A program made the position numbers and the translations under genes. A model generated the notes under the pieces. The model was given only the letters and a program-made list of their open reading frames with translations, did no database searches and had not been told where the DNA came from. From NCBI GenBank assembly GCA_037447605.1, contig CM074805.1, positions 4,407,446-4,471,445 on the forward strand: 64,000 nucleotides of DNA, given 5' to 3'. This DNA is from Zygnema circumcarinatum. Taxonomy: Eukaryota > Streptophyta > Zygnematophyceae > Zygnematales > Zygnemataceae. Positions 51,459 through 61,532 of this stretch are shown piece after piece; the first letter of the stretch is position 1, and the number at the start of each line of letters is the position of its first letter.

Positions 51459-51748
51459 CTTTGCGACCAGTCCTTCGTGGTTCCACATTTTGCTTTTGTC
51501 CATGTACATTTGATGGCTTCGCCATCGCGAGTTCAATGAAAGTTCCCCCTAAATCGTGAACTGTAGGGATGACCCTCTGTACGAAAGATGTACGGCCAAT
51601 ACATTCGAATGTACAGTACAGTACAGTATTTGTGAGTTTACTTCAGCGGGAAAAACAACGCAAACTTTCATTGAACTCGCGATGGCGAGGCCATCAAATT
51701 TACATGGATAAAGGCAAAATGTGGAACCACGAAGGACTGGTCACAAAG
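51459..51748. repeat. foldback element: two 86-base inverted arms
   Basis: Bases 51459-51544 and 51663-51748 are imperfect inverted copies (for example GTCCATGTACATTTGATGG versus its near reverse complement), separated by 118 bases rich in GTAC. A transcript would fold into a long hairpin. It could be a MITE or an inverted duplication. A partial third copy of the arm lies at 54579-54612. Confidence 0.8.
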
Positions 51749-51904
51749 GACCGAAACACAATAAAACGAAGCTAGGAGCGGAAAACGGCGGGAAAGGCTG
51801 AACGAACCTCCCGAAATTCATCTCTCCTCGCTCCAACTCCTCCGCAGTTCGACACCTTTTCTTTTCCGTACGACATTCAGCCCACCGACACGTGCGCCGC
51901 CATC

Positions 51905-51981
51905 ATGGCGAGCCGCGGCCTTAGCCCCAACGCCTTCTTCGCTTACAACACCGGCGGGGGACACGCCTTCGGACAGCAGGT
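51905..51981 (+). CDS. possible orphan first exon, unknown protein
   Basis: An ATG in good context (GCCATCATGGCG) opens 25 codons (MASRGLSPNAFFAYNTGGGH then AFGQQ) that end exactly at CAG|GTCCCT, a plausible donor, followed by a CT-rich tract like other first introns here. The next exon is not clear. One in-phase option joins an acceptor near 52287 and reads to TAA at 52510, but I cannot support it. I do not recognise the protein. Confidence 0.35.
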
Positions 51982-52969
51982 CCCTCCCTCACTCTCTCTC
52001 TCTCGCCACCCTCTCCCACACCTGCTTCCGCTCCCTCTCCCTCTCCCGCTCCGCGTCCATCCCACTCTTCCCGACGCCCTCTCCCTCTCCCTCTCCCCAC
52101 TTCCCCTTTCCACTCTCTCTACTCTCACTTTCGCCCTTCTCCGGGCTTCATTCACGTGTGCCCGAATCGGTGATGGCTGCGAGCAGCGATGCATGCATTC
52201 ATACATGCTTCACACATTCACACCATGATGTTGTGTTGCTGTTCTTTGCTGTTTTCGTGTCATGGAAATGCGTGTGGGGGGAGGACAGCAGTCCTCGGTT
52301 TCGTACACGTTTGGGGGAGATGTACAGTACAGTACGGTGGTGCAGGGTGTACGGAAGGTGTCGGATGTCGGTGAGGGGAGAGGAGATGAAGCGTCGCAGG
52401 AAGTCGCAAAGAGTCGTAAAGAGTCGCAGAGGTGTTCGCAGAGCTTCCTACCACGAGCGTCAAAGCTTTCTACTGTTCTTGTATTGTGGATTTGTTATTT
52501 TTTAATATAAAGTGGAATTCCTCCCTTTTTTTTTTGTGAAGGGTAATCGTGCTCAGGGCTTCAGATTTATTCACTTTCACTTTCTTGTTGTTGGAAGTAT
52601 AAAGGACACAACCTTCCTTGCACTTTTGTTTTGATCATGCTCATTTTTGCTCAGCAAATCCCCTTTTCAAGGAAAACAAAATCAAATTAAAAGCCACTGG
52701 ATATTGCCGATACACGTTGCAGAATTCGGAAAGGAAAATCAAATTTACAAAGGAAGTTTGTTGTCTTTCATTCAAAAAGTAAAACGTCTCACAGTTTACA
52801 CGAGGTATGAAATGAGCAACAGAATGGAAAACAGATTTACAGGGGCGGCCCTCCGGCTTTATCCGGAGCTTAGTCGGAAGGGGGGATTTACAGTTGACCT
52901 AAAAGGCTGAAAAAAGGAGCACACCAATTGCAAATATAGCACACAAAATTAACTCTCAGGACGGTCTCT
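51982..52969. other. CT-rich stretch, then 3' flank of the rubredoxin gene
   Basis: It starts with about 150 bases of CTCTCC-rich DNA and holds GTACAGTACAGTAC at about 52322-52335. No firm exon is seen. Confidence 0.45.
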
Positions 52970-53984
52970 TCACAGGTCCTCGTTTGCGCCCTTCGCCTCT
53001 CCCACTGACGTGTTCTGCATGATGAAGCGCGCTTTGGGCGCAGTGCACACTGCAACGCAAACACAGGCCAAGTGAGACAGACGGTCAGTACAGAAAGAAA
53101 CAATTACTGCTCGTGAGAACACAATCTGTTCGCTTTTCGTGATTGTAAGCTGCAAAAGCAGCAAAGGTAGCTAAAATTTTCAGCCGTTTTTGCACGGCAG
53201 GATCATGGCAAGCGGTTTCACACACCTGGGCAGTTGTATGACTCGTCGGGCAACTCCTCAAACGGCTTCTCCTGGTCGTAGATGTAGCCACTGCACGGAA
53301 GCAAACCCCACTCAATTCCAGTGTTGACGTCAACCCTTCCACGGCATTGCAGAAGCTCAAGAACGAGGAAGCTGCGGCGGAAGCAGCAGCGCTCTCGCTC
53401 TCTCTCTCTCTCCCTCTCTCCCTCTCTCCCTCTCTCCCTCTCTCCCTCTCTCCCTCTCCCCCCCTCTCCCTCACCAGTCCTGGCAGATGTAGGCGATGCG
53501 CTCCGCCACAGGCACGCCCTCCTGCGGAATCCCCGCAGGGGTGGTGGTGCCGCTAAGCGGAGCCGTCCCCTCTCCCACTAAAGTTGACCCCGTGGAGCCC
53601 TTGTTGCCGGCATCCATCCGTACGGCAGCTCGTTTAGGAGCGGCGCTTCGCAGACTTATGGCGCTGTTGTGGCCGGGCACAAAAGAGGCTGCCAATGAAA
53701 AGTGCGGGTGAGGGGAGGAGGAGGATAAAAAGATAATGTTTTCAGGCGAGAAACGACGGAACAGTGGGTGCGAAGGCGTGCACGTGTTCAAACATGGCCC
53801 AAAAGAAATAAAAATGTCTGTTCTCTGCTTCGACGTAGACCTTCGCATTCTCAGAACCTGAATCTGTGTGCAGATTCACTAATTATGGCCTACCTTGTGC
53901 CGGCGAAGAAAAGCTCACAGCCGTCCTCGATGCGAGAGACGAAGGAACCCGAAGCACGGACACAGAAACGCACGCTGCCGCCAT
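52970..53984 (-). CDS. plastid-targeted rubredoxin
   Basis: Exons 53984-53894, 53688-53475, 53290-53226 and 53049-52970 join in phase to 149 residues. The N terminus (MAAACVSVSVLRVPSSLASR then TAVSFSSPAQ) looks like a chloroplast transit peptide. The rubredoxin fold follows: YICQDCGYIYDQEKPFEELP, then DESYNCPVCTAPKARF. The two CxxC knuckles ligate one Fe. Rubredoxins of plants and algae act in electron transfer or photosystem assembly in plastids. The common plant form has a C-terminal membrane anchor; here the chain ends 15-20 residues after the fold (KGANEDL) with no hydrophobic segment. The promoter has at least five CACGTG elements. Codons split by introns restore both cysteine motifs, which supports the model. 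Confidence 0.93.
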
Positions 53985-54124
53985 GGCTGCCCTGGACGCG
54001 GAGAGAGGGGGCTTCTTTATGGGAAAAAGAAGTATGAAAGCGTGCAGGATAGAATAGAGAGCACCTTGAGCGCTTGACGATTTTTTTTTCGCGGCCAGAG
54101 ATGAAGATGGGAATCTCTCCCCCG

Positions 54125-54420
54125 CCTTTTTAATACTGGAGGGCGGGGGAAAAGGTCGGAAGGGGCGCCACGTGGCAAGTGAGGAGGCGGTAACGTGGCG
54201 CGGCGCCTGCAGGCGATGGTTGCCACGTGGCGCGGTGGAGCAGACACTGCGCTGGAAGGAGCCACGTGGCGGCCCGTGCGAGCCCGTCGGGCCGAGCCAA
54301 AATGTCGGTGCTCGAGGGAGATCGCAAAGGACGGCCGTGCCGACGCCAGGTGGCACGTGGGCGAGTGAGGTGGCGTGCACTGAGCGTGGCACGTGGCGGA
54401 GAGGCTGACGTGGATTGGTG
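54125..54420 (-). promoter_or_regulatory. rubredoxin promoter: TATA-like box and G-box cluster
   Basis: TATTAAAA on the minus strand lies at about 54126-54133, roughly 140 bases above the ATG. CACGTG cores lie at about 54168, 54224, 54262, 54355 and 54388; three are exact CCACGTGG. Two further ACGTGG half-sites occur. Confidence 0.65.
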
Positions 54421-54578
54421 GTTTCCGCGGAGCCTAGTGCGGTGGACCGGAGCTTTTCCATTGGCTCGCGGCGCTGTGAATAATATTTTTTTGTTTTAAA
54501 AATTGAAGTTCTTGGGGCCTTGGTGAGCGCTTGCTTGGATCCTCACATGGTTCCCGGGTTGTGGCTGTTGTTGTTGTT

Positions 54579-54612
54579 GTCCATGTGCATTTCATGGCAT
54601 CGCCATCGCGAG
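54579..54612. repeat. partial copy of the foldback arm
   Basis: GTCCATGTGCATTTCATGG followed by CATCGCCATCGCGAG matches the inner part of the arms at 51459-51748, here as a single arm. Confidence 0.75.
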
Positions 54613-54890
54613 ACCAACAAACAAACCTGAGACCATAACAATAAAGCGACGCTTCTGGCATAGGAAAGCGTTCCAAGGCGAACTGAATCAACGAAGGCAA
54701 ATAACCCCCAAGTTCCAAGCTGCGAGCCCCTCTATGCAAGCCAAAGTTGCGTTGGCCAGTTCCAGTTCCACTTCCAGTTTCAGTTCCAGTTGCACGGGGC
54801 TGCATTGCCGGTTCTATCTCAACGAGAGGCCCTTAACCGTCCGCGCCGCCCGAATCGCGGCCCGCCCGAGGGCGCGAGAATCGGCTTCCC

Positions 54891-55282
54891 TTAGGGGGAG
54901 TCAGGCCTTGACCATCGCTTACGAAATTCCCGTATTCCTTATACTAAAAGTCACTTCTTTCGTGTACGAATTCCGGGTCGGGATCCGCGGCTCCGCCGAG
55001 CCCAGCCGTACCGAAATGCGTACCTAGCCAATTCTTAATTCGCCCGACTGAGTTGGCGATGGTCAAGGTCTGACTCCCCCTAAGAGAGTCAGACATTAAC
55101 CATCGCGTACTAAATTCCCGAATTTAGTATACTAAAAGTCAAACTTTCGTGTACGAATTCCGGGTCGGGATCTGCGGCTCCGCCATACACAGCCGTACCG
55201 AAATGCGTACCTAGCCAATGCTTAATTCGCCCGACAGCCTCACTAAATTGATTTGGCCATGGTCAATGTTTGACTCCCCCTA
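54891..55282. mobile_element. tandem dimer of a Stowaway-like MITE
   Basis: The first unit begins TTAGGGGGAGTCAGGCCTTG (54891) and ends with the inverted match TGACTCCCCCTAA (55083), with about 28-base inverted ends. A second, diverged unit follows directly, sharing the middle end, and closes with TGACTCCCCCTA (about 55271-55282). Internal blocks (GTGTACGAATTCCGGGTC; CCGTACCGAAATGCGTACC) are almost identical in both. TA flanks the GGGGGAGT/ACTCCCCC termini, as in Tc1/mariner-type MITEs. No coding capacity. Confidence 0.75.
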
Positions 55283-55992
55283 TTACTGTTACGGTTTGCG
55301 TTCGGCGTTGAAAGTGCAGCGCAGAATGCGAAACGAAAAAGTTCGAATGGAGAGCCTGCCCTCTGCATTCTGCGTTGTGCGCTTTGCATTGGGGATGCGC
55401 AGGTGCAAGCTTCTTCACATTTCGCATTTCTCTCTTCTGCATTTCGCTTGCTGGCTTCTCACTTGAAAATGCTAAGTGCCGAGTGCGGTAGAGAGTGCAC
55501 GCCCCTCTCCGTCCCGCGCACGGCGGATGAAGGCTGCGGGAGGAGAGACGAGGCGGACGAAGGGCCCGCTCGCCACTGCAACCCTAAAAGTACACGTACG
55601 AACCGTACGGCCACACTGGTACGAATCCGTACCGACAGCGCCCGCAGCCGCAGGCCGCAGCCTTCGATTTTTGTCGGCCGGCAGCGGCCGGCAGCCGTTT
55701 TGGCGGACCGGCGGGGCCTGTCCGTCCGTCTCTCCTCCTCCCGCCCGCCCCCTCACACTTTCCCCCTCTTCCTCTCCCCTCCCTCTCTCCTATCTCCTCT
55801 CTCGCTCTCCCCTCCCCTCTCCTCTCTCCTCTCTCCTCTCTGCTCTCTGCTCTCTGCAGGAAGCAGAGTAGGCGCGTGCAGTGCAGTGCGGTGCAGTGCG
55901 GTGCACGACGCGCAAAAGCAGGCGACACTTAACACGTGCGCGGGAAGCGGCCGCAGGAGGACAGAGGTGAGCGCCGCCTCCTCCCGGGCGCC
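55283..55992. other. 5' region of the TFIP11/STIP gene
   Basis: A GTAC-core cluster lies at 55592-55640 and a CTCTCC tract at 55745-55860, just upstream of the start codon. The tract probably belongs to the 5' UTR. Confidence 0.5.
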
Positions 55993-58900
55993 ATGGACGA
56001 CAGGCAGCACTACATGAGGTTCGGGATGGAGGACGACTACGAGGACGGGCAGTGGATAGGCGGCGAGTTCTACGCCTCGCGGCAGGTGCAGAAGCGCAAG
56101 CAGACGCGGGAGGACGCCCTCTTTGGAGTCTTTGCGGAGTCGGACTCGGACGACGAGGGAGGCGGGAAGAAGAGGAGGAGGGAGGGAGGGGGGGCAGGGA
56201 AGGCAGACTTCACGAAGTCTGTGAGGTTTGTGTCAATGGGGAACGTAGTTCCGACGGAGGAGCTGAGCAAGATGGCGGATGGGGAGAGGAGGGAGGAGGC
56301 AGGGGAGGCGGGAGTGAGGGAAGGGAGAGGTATCGATGTTATGGCAGGATTAGGGTTTGGGGGAGGGAAGGAGGAGGGGATGGAGGGTGAGGAGGAAGAG
56401 GAAGACGTGCTGAAGAGTGCGTACGGACAGCGGATAAAGGAGAGAGCTGAGAGGAGGCGAGAGCTTGAGAAGGAGAAGGAGAAAGAGAAGAAAAAAGATA
56501 AAGGCGGAGGGGTAGAAGAGAAGAAGAGATCGACTACAGCGGAGATTGGCACCTTTGAGAAGTTTACGAAAGGGTTTGGGATGAAAATGCTCGAGAAAAT
56601 GGGATACAAAGGGGGGGGGCTGGGGAAGAACGCGCAGGGAATTGCGATTCCTGTGGAAGCAAAATTGAGACCGAAGATGATGGGAATGGGGTTTAATGAC
56701 TATAGAGAGAGAGAGACGGGGCTTGGGCCGGCTCCGGGAACGGAGGAGGAATCGGTTGTCGTACAAGCAGAGAAAGCAGGGCGGGCAAAGGAGCAACTCT
56801 GGAAGAAGAAACATGCGGTGAAGAAGGCGGAATTCAAGACAGCACAACAGCTTTTGGAGGAACGGCAAGCGGATGGAAAGGTGGAAGTAACGCAGCCAAT
56901 CATTGATATGCGAGGAGCACAGGTGTGTTTGTCCCTTTGCAAACAACCCTAGGGGTTTTAGATTGTTTTTAGCTGAATTGTAGACTTTTTCTGATAAATT
57001 GGCGCTTCTAAAGACAGTTGAGTGGATGGGCTATTGGAATGATGATTCGGCTCATCAAATTCAAAAAACTAAACAACCGTGTTGTTGTTAATACCTCGTC
57101 TTTTGTTGTATTTGGGAAGCGATGACCGGCCAGTTAGACCTGTTTCAGGGTTTTGGCGTAGCAGAGTCAGCTGCACACCGGACTCCGTCAAGTCAGTGAA
57201 CTTAGAGTAGGGTTTGCAACAGATGGAGATGAAACAGGAATTTGCAGTTCAAACTTGGTTTCAAGTGCAGATGCAGTATCTATTTTTTCTCCCTGGGCGT
57301 GCCGTGATCAGAGCTCCTTGCTGCGTGTTGAGCTTTTCCATCGGAAAACGATTTCTCTCTCCCTCCCTCTCTCTGTTTCTCCTCTCTTCCTTGTGCATGC
57401 CGGCACTCTGAACTCACCTTCTCTGCCATTGCCGGCACCTGCAGGTCCGTATATTGACAAATATGGAGAAAATAAACGACGAGACAACATCCGCTGCCAT
57501 TGACGATACCCCCATGCCGGAGCTGCAGCACAACTTGAGATTGATCGTAGATTTGGTAGAAGCTGACATTCAGATGACCGATCGCAAACTAAAACACGAG
57601 CGTGACTCCCTCGTGCTTCTTCAAAAGGAACGGGACCGTGCTAAGGGGGAAGCTGCTCTGCATAAGGGGCAGCTCAGCACTCTGGAAGCAATAGTCAGCG
57701 CTTTAGACAACATTCAGTCCAATGTGAATGCTCACGGAGCAACTCTCGACATGCTCGGAGAAGCTTTCCAGTCATTGAAGCAACGCTTCAATGACGAATA
57801 CAAGCTGTACAACTTGTCTGCCCTCGCCCTCTCATATGCAGTCCCACTAATGACAGCACACTTAGCTCCATGGAATCCTCTTACTACTCCCCAGCACGGG
57901 ACGGAAGCTATGGCCACTTGGAAGAGTCTGTTAGCGCGAGAAGTCAGCCAACCCATCGACTACTCCATCTTCCCTGACATGGAGATGGAAAGCTCGCAAG
58001 ATCACTACACTCAGCTGGTGAGAGAAGCAGTCATCCCTAAGCTCCGAAGTGCAGTCACAAACTCATGGGAGCCCCGAAACCCTGAACCCCTCCTCCTGCT
58101 TCTGGAAGCATGGGAGGGGTTACTCCCCCCCTCTGCTCTGCAGCACGTGTTAGAGCATCTCGTGATGCCAAAACTTGCAGCTGCAGTGGATGTGTGGGAC
58201 CCACTGAAGGAGCCAATACCCATCCATGCATGGATACATCCATGGCTTCCTCTCCTAGGAGCAAGTCTTGAGCCTCTTTATCAGCCCATCCGATACAAGC
58301 TTGGGAAAGTTTTAGGGGGTTTTGTTGTGGGAGATCCGACGGTTCTTGCAATGCTTGCTCCCTGGCGAAGAGTGTTCGATTCCGCGAGTTGGGAGCACCT
58401 CTTAGTCCGTTTCATTGTGCCCAAACTCGCAGAAGCTTTCCAAAGCTTTGTGGTGGACCCCAGAAACCAAAACCTCGAGATTTGGAATGCAGTTATGATG
58501 TGGGCAGGGGCTGTTCCTGTGCCGCACATGGTGACCCTTTTGGAGGTGGGTTTCTTCCCGCAATGGCACGAGCGACTCTACCATTGGCTGTGTGCTAACC
58601 CTAATTTTGAAGAAGTCACACGGTGGTATTTGGGCTGGAAGGCCCTCCTGCCGCCCGAACTCCTGGCCAATGAGAGAATTCGTTATCAGCTAACTTTAGG
58701 GTTAGACAGAATGAACCAAGCAGTAGAGGGGGCTCCCTTGATGCAACCAGGAGCACGAGAAAACGTTGCATATTTGAGAGTAACGGAACAGCAAGCATTT
58801 GAAAACAAGCAGCAGCCAAACTATGGCGGACCGCCCCCTTCCGTTCACCCCCCTTCCCAGCAGGCTCGGAATGCAGCTCCCTCAGGAGGAGGGGGAGGAG

Positions 58901-59175
58901 TGGGAGGAGGACAGGAGAATGGGACGGTGGGAATGGAGGTAGATCTCACTTTGAAGGAGGCAGTGGAGGGGTTTGCTCAGCAGCATGATGTGCAGTTTTT
59001 GCCAAAGCCGGGACGCCTGCACGAGGGGCTGCAAATCTTCTCTTTTGGGGCCGTTAGCATGTGTGTGGATAGCGGGAAGCAGGTGCTGCTAGCGCAGGCG
59101 GAGGGGAAGTGGGTGCCTGTATCGTTGGAGCAGCTGCTGGAAATGCATCGAAGTAGGGGGGGAAGGTGGGGGTGA
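55993..59175 (+). CDS. STIPL1: TFIP11/STIP spliceosome disassembly factor (G-patch protein)
   Basis: TFIP11 (yeast Ntr1) uses its G-patch to activate the DHX15/Prp43 helicase and release intron lariats. Two exons, 55993-56922 and 57445-59175 (phase 0), encode about 886 residues, close to the family length. The N-terminal TIP_N region includes MEDDYEDGQWIGGEFYASRQ and ALFGVFAESDSDDEGGGKK. The G-patch (TFEKFTKGFGMKMLEKMGYK then GGGLGKNAQGI) is at residues 188-232. The GCFC-type domain starts after the intron (QVRILTNMEKIND, PMPELQHNLRLIVDLVEADI) and contains GGFVVGDPTVLAMLAPWRRV. The C terminus (VSLEQLLEMHRSRGG) is the usual ending. Confidence 0.97.
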
Positions 59176-59705
59176 GGGGGGAGGAGACGAAGGGGGAGAG
59201 AGAGAGAGAGAGAGAGAGGCGCAGTGTGGGAGGTGGAGGCTCAAGGCCTTACTTCTCCGGGTTTTGGAGAGGTGAGGATACTTTGAACGATGAAGGTGGG
59301 AGGGGGGATGAGAAGGAGATGCATCCTTCTTTACCGTACGGTGTGGAGATGAGAGACTTTTTGCGGCGCAACTGGGCAGGTCTGAGGGAGGCTGTTCTGA
59401 GGTACGCTGCGGAATGAGATTAGGGAGGCTTTGAGAGGACTGAACTGTTTGGTGGGAGAGGGAGGGAAGGGTAGAAGATTGAGAAGGAAATGAGTATGGA
59501 GAGTGGAATGCTTGCTCCACCCGTTTATACAAGTTCTTGGAGGAAGTTTCAGAAGTTGTGAAGTTCAGCGTTCACATTCTTAGCGGGCTTCGAGTAAGGT
59601 GTTTCTTTTGTGCATCAGCTCCATGTGACTGCTTCAAATGACAGTTTCAAAAAACGTTAAGCGGTTTTCCAATTGTGATGGAAGCCTGGGAATACGAAGA
59701 CGCTC

Positions 59706-59755
<50 letters not shown>

Positions 59756-61532
59756 GCCCTGAGTTGAATTTAAATTTGAATCTGAATTTGAATTCTCATT
59801 TGCGTACCTGCAGGCGCTGCTGCGGGAGGCACAGCCGCCTCTTATTGGAGGGAGCAGCGCGCCTCTCATGGGGGGTCCACTTCGAGACGGAGGATGCATC
59901 TGTGCAGCTCTTCAAACGCCGCTGCCTTTTCGATGGCTGACAAAGCTGCCCTGAGAGGAGAGTAAACTTAGAATTAGTTTGTTGGAGGAGAAGTCCTCGG
60001 ACGATTCAGTATGCGATAGGGTCGGAAAGTTATTTTTGAAGTTTTTTCAGAGAAAAGAAAAGCAGGTGACCTCGTTTTGACCTAACCGTGGCCGACTTCA
60101 CGTTTTCCGGGATTGATTCCATGGGCTGCTCGCGCAGGTTGGTTCAGTTTACGGTAGCGTTTACGCAGTTGTGCGGCCCTCACACATGCTCACTTTCCGG
60201 TCAAGTTTGCCGTTTCAGGTTTCAGAGTCTTATATCACATGTGCGTTGGTTGGATGCATGCGTACATGAAGCCAAGCAGTCAGTCGAGAAGCAGTCATTG
60301 GTTCACGGCAGACCATCTAAACGGAATGGAATAATATCCTAGAAAGGCTAAGGAGGAGTGCTGGGGACTCTGCAAATTGAAATTCCACACTTGAAATGCG
60401 CGCGTTACAATAGCACGAGCCTCAAGAAAAGATAAAGATTTTTCTTGAACAGTCTACGGTTCAGATAATACAAGCACTGCTGATCCTCAGATCCACTGAG
60501 CCTTGAGCCTGAGCGATGCGAGTCACTGCTACTCAGTACTCGCCTGGCCTCAGTTCCTCACGAGGAATTCTTCTAAGGCACAAACTGTAATCTTCCAACC
60601 ATCGATGTGTGGCAGTGCATCATACCATTACACTTAAGAGGGCATTCTTCCACAATTCACGTGCATCCAAGAAAAAATCGCATGCACTGGACAATGGGAA
60701 GCGCCTCATGTGATCAGCAAGCAGCACATAGTAGACCGGTATGAGAGCAAAGTCGTGCCAGTTGATTTACACAGAATGATCTCAAAGTGGTCGCACACTT
60801 CTCCATTAAGAAGCAAAATCATGACATGCATTGCAACACAACGGTGTTTAACTTCAACAGCATAGCAAATCGCTATTTCAAGGGACAAAAAGGGAAAGTG
60901 ATGTGGCCAACAGGTGAGCCAAACACCCGAGTACCTAAAGAGGAAAGTGGGTCATCTAAAACCAAGTACTTCGATGATCCACCCCCCACTCTCCTGCTGA
61001 AAGAGAGAATATTCCATAACAAAACTCAATTGAAGAGAAGACGCAACAAAAGTTTGACGTCAACTACCACCCCCTAGACTGACCAACTTTGACCGGCCCA
61101 AACTGTGTTTGACTTTTGCTATCACTGGATGAAAAAAAAAAAAAAAGCCAAAAAATAGATAGGACTTGCTCCTAACAAACATCTGCAATAAATATTTACA
61201 GTCGCGCCCAGAAAAAAAGAAAGTACCACTATTTTCAGCCTTGCAAACTTTTGCATCCGCGTGCAACCATAGGTTACATCCACCTCATTTTTGTCACAAA
61301 CATTCTAACTTATTCGCCGGTTTTCCACTTATTGAGCTCCTGAATTTTTTGACCCGCTTCCTTGCAACGTGCCGAACAATCCCTCGTCCTCTCGCCTTCT
61401 TCACGGGCCCCTTTTTGGCCATTTTTGTGCATGAAGAGAGTCAAACCCGAAGGCGCTTCCTTCGAGATACCAAACATTGGCATGTGGAGTACTCTCAACG
61501 TCTTTTTGAAGGTACCCCAATCCTGCCCTGAT
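59176..61532. other. 3' flanks of convergent STIP and NEMP genes
   Basis: It holds a GA run (59199-59218) and a TTTC microsatellite (59705-59755). Several short open stretches have no splice or family support. Confidence 0.55.
59705..59755. repeat. TTTC microsatellite
   Basis: About twelve perfect TTTC units downstream of the STIP gene. Confidence 0.95.
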
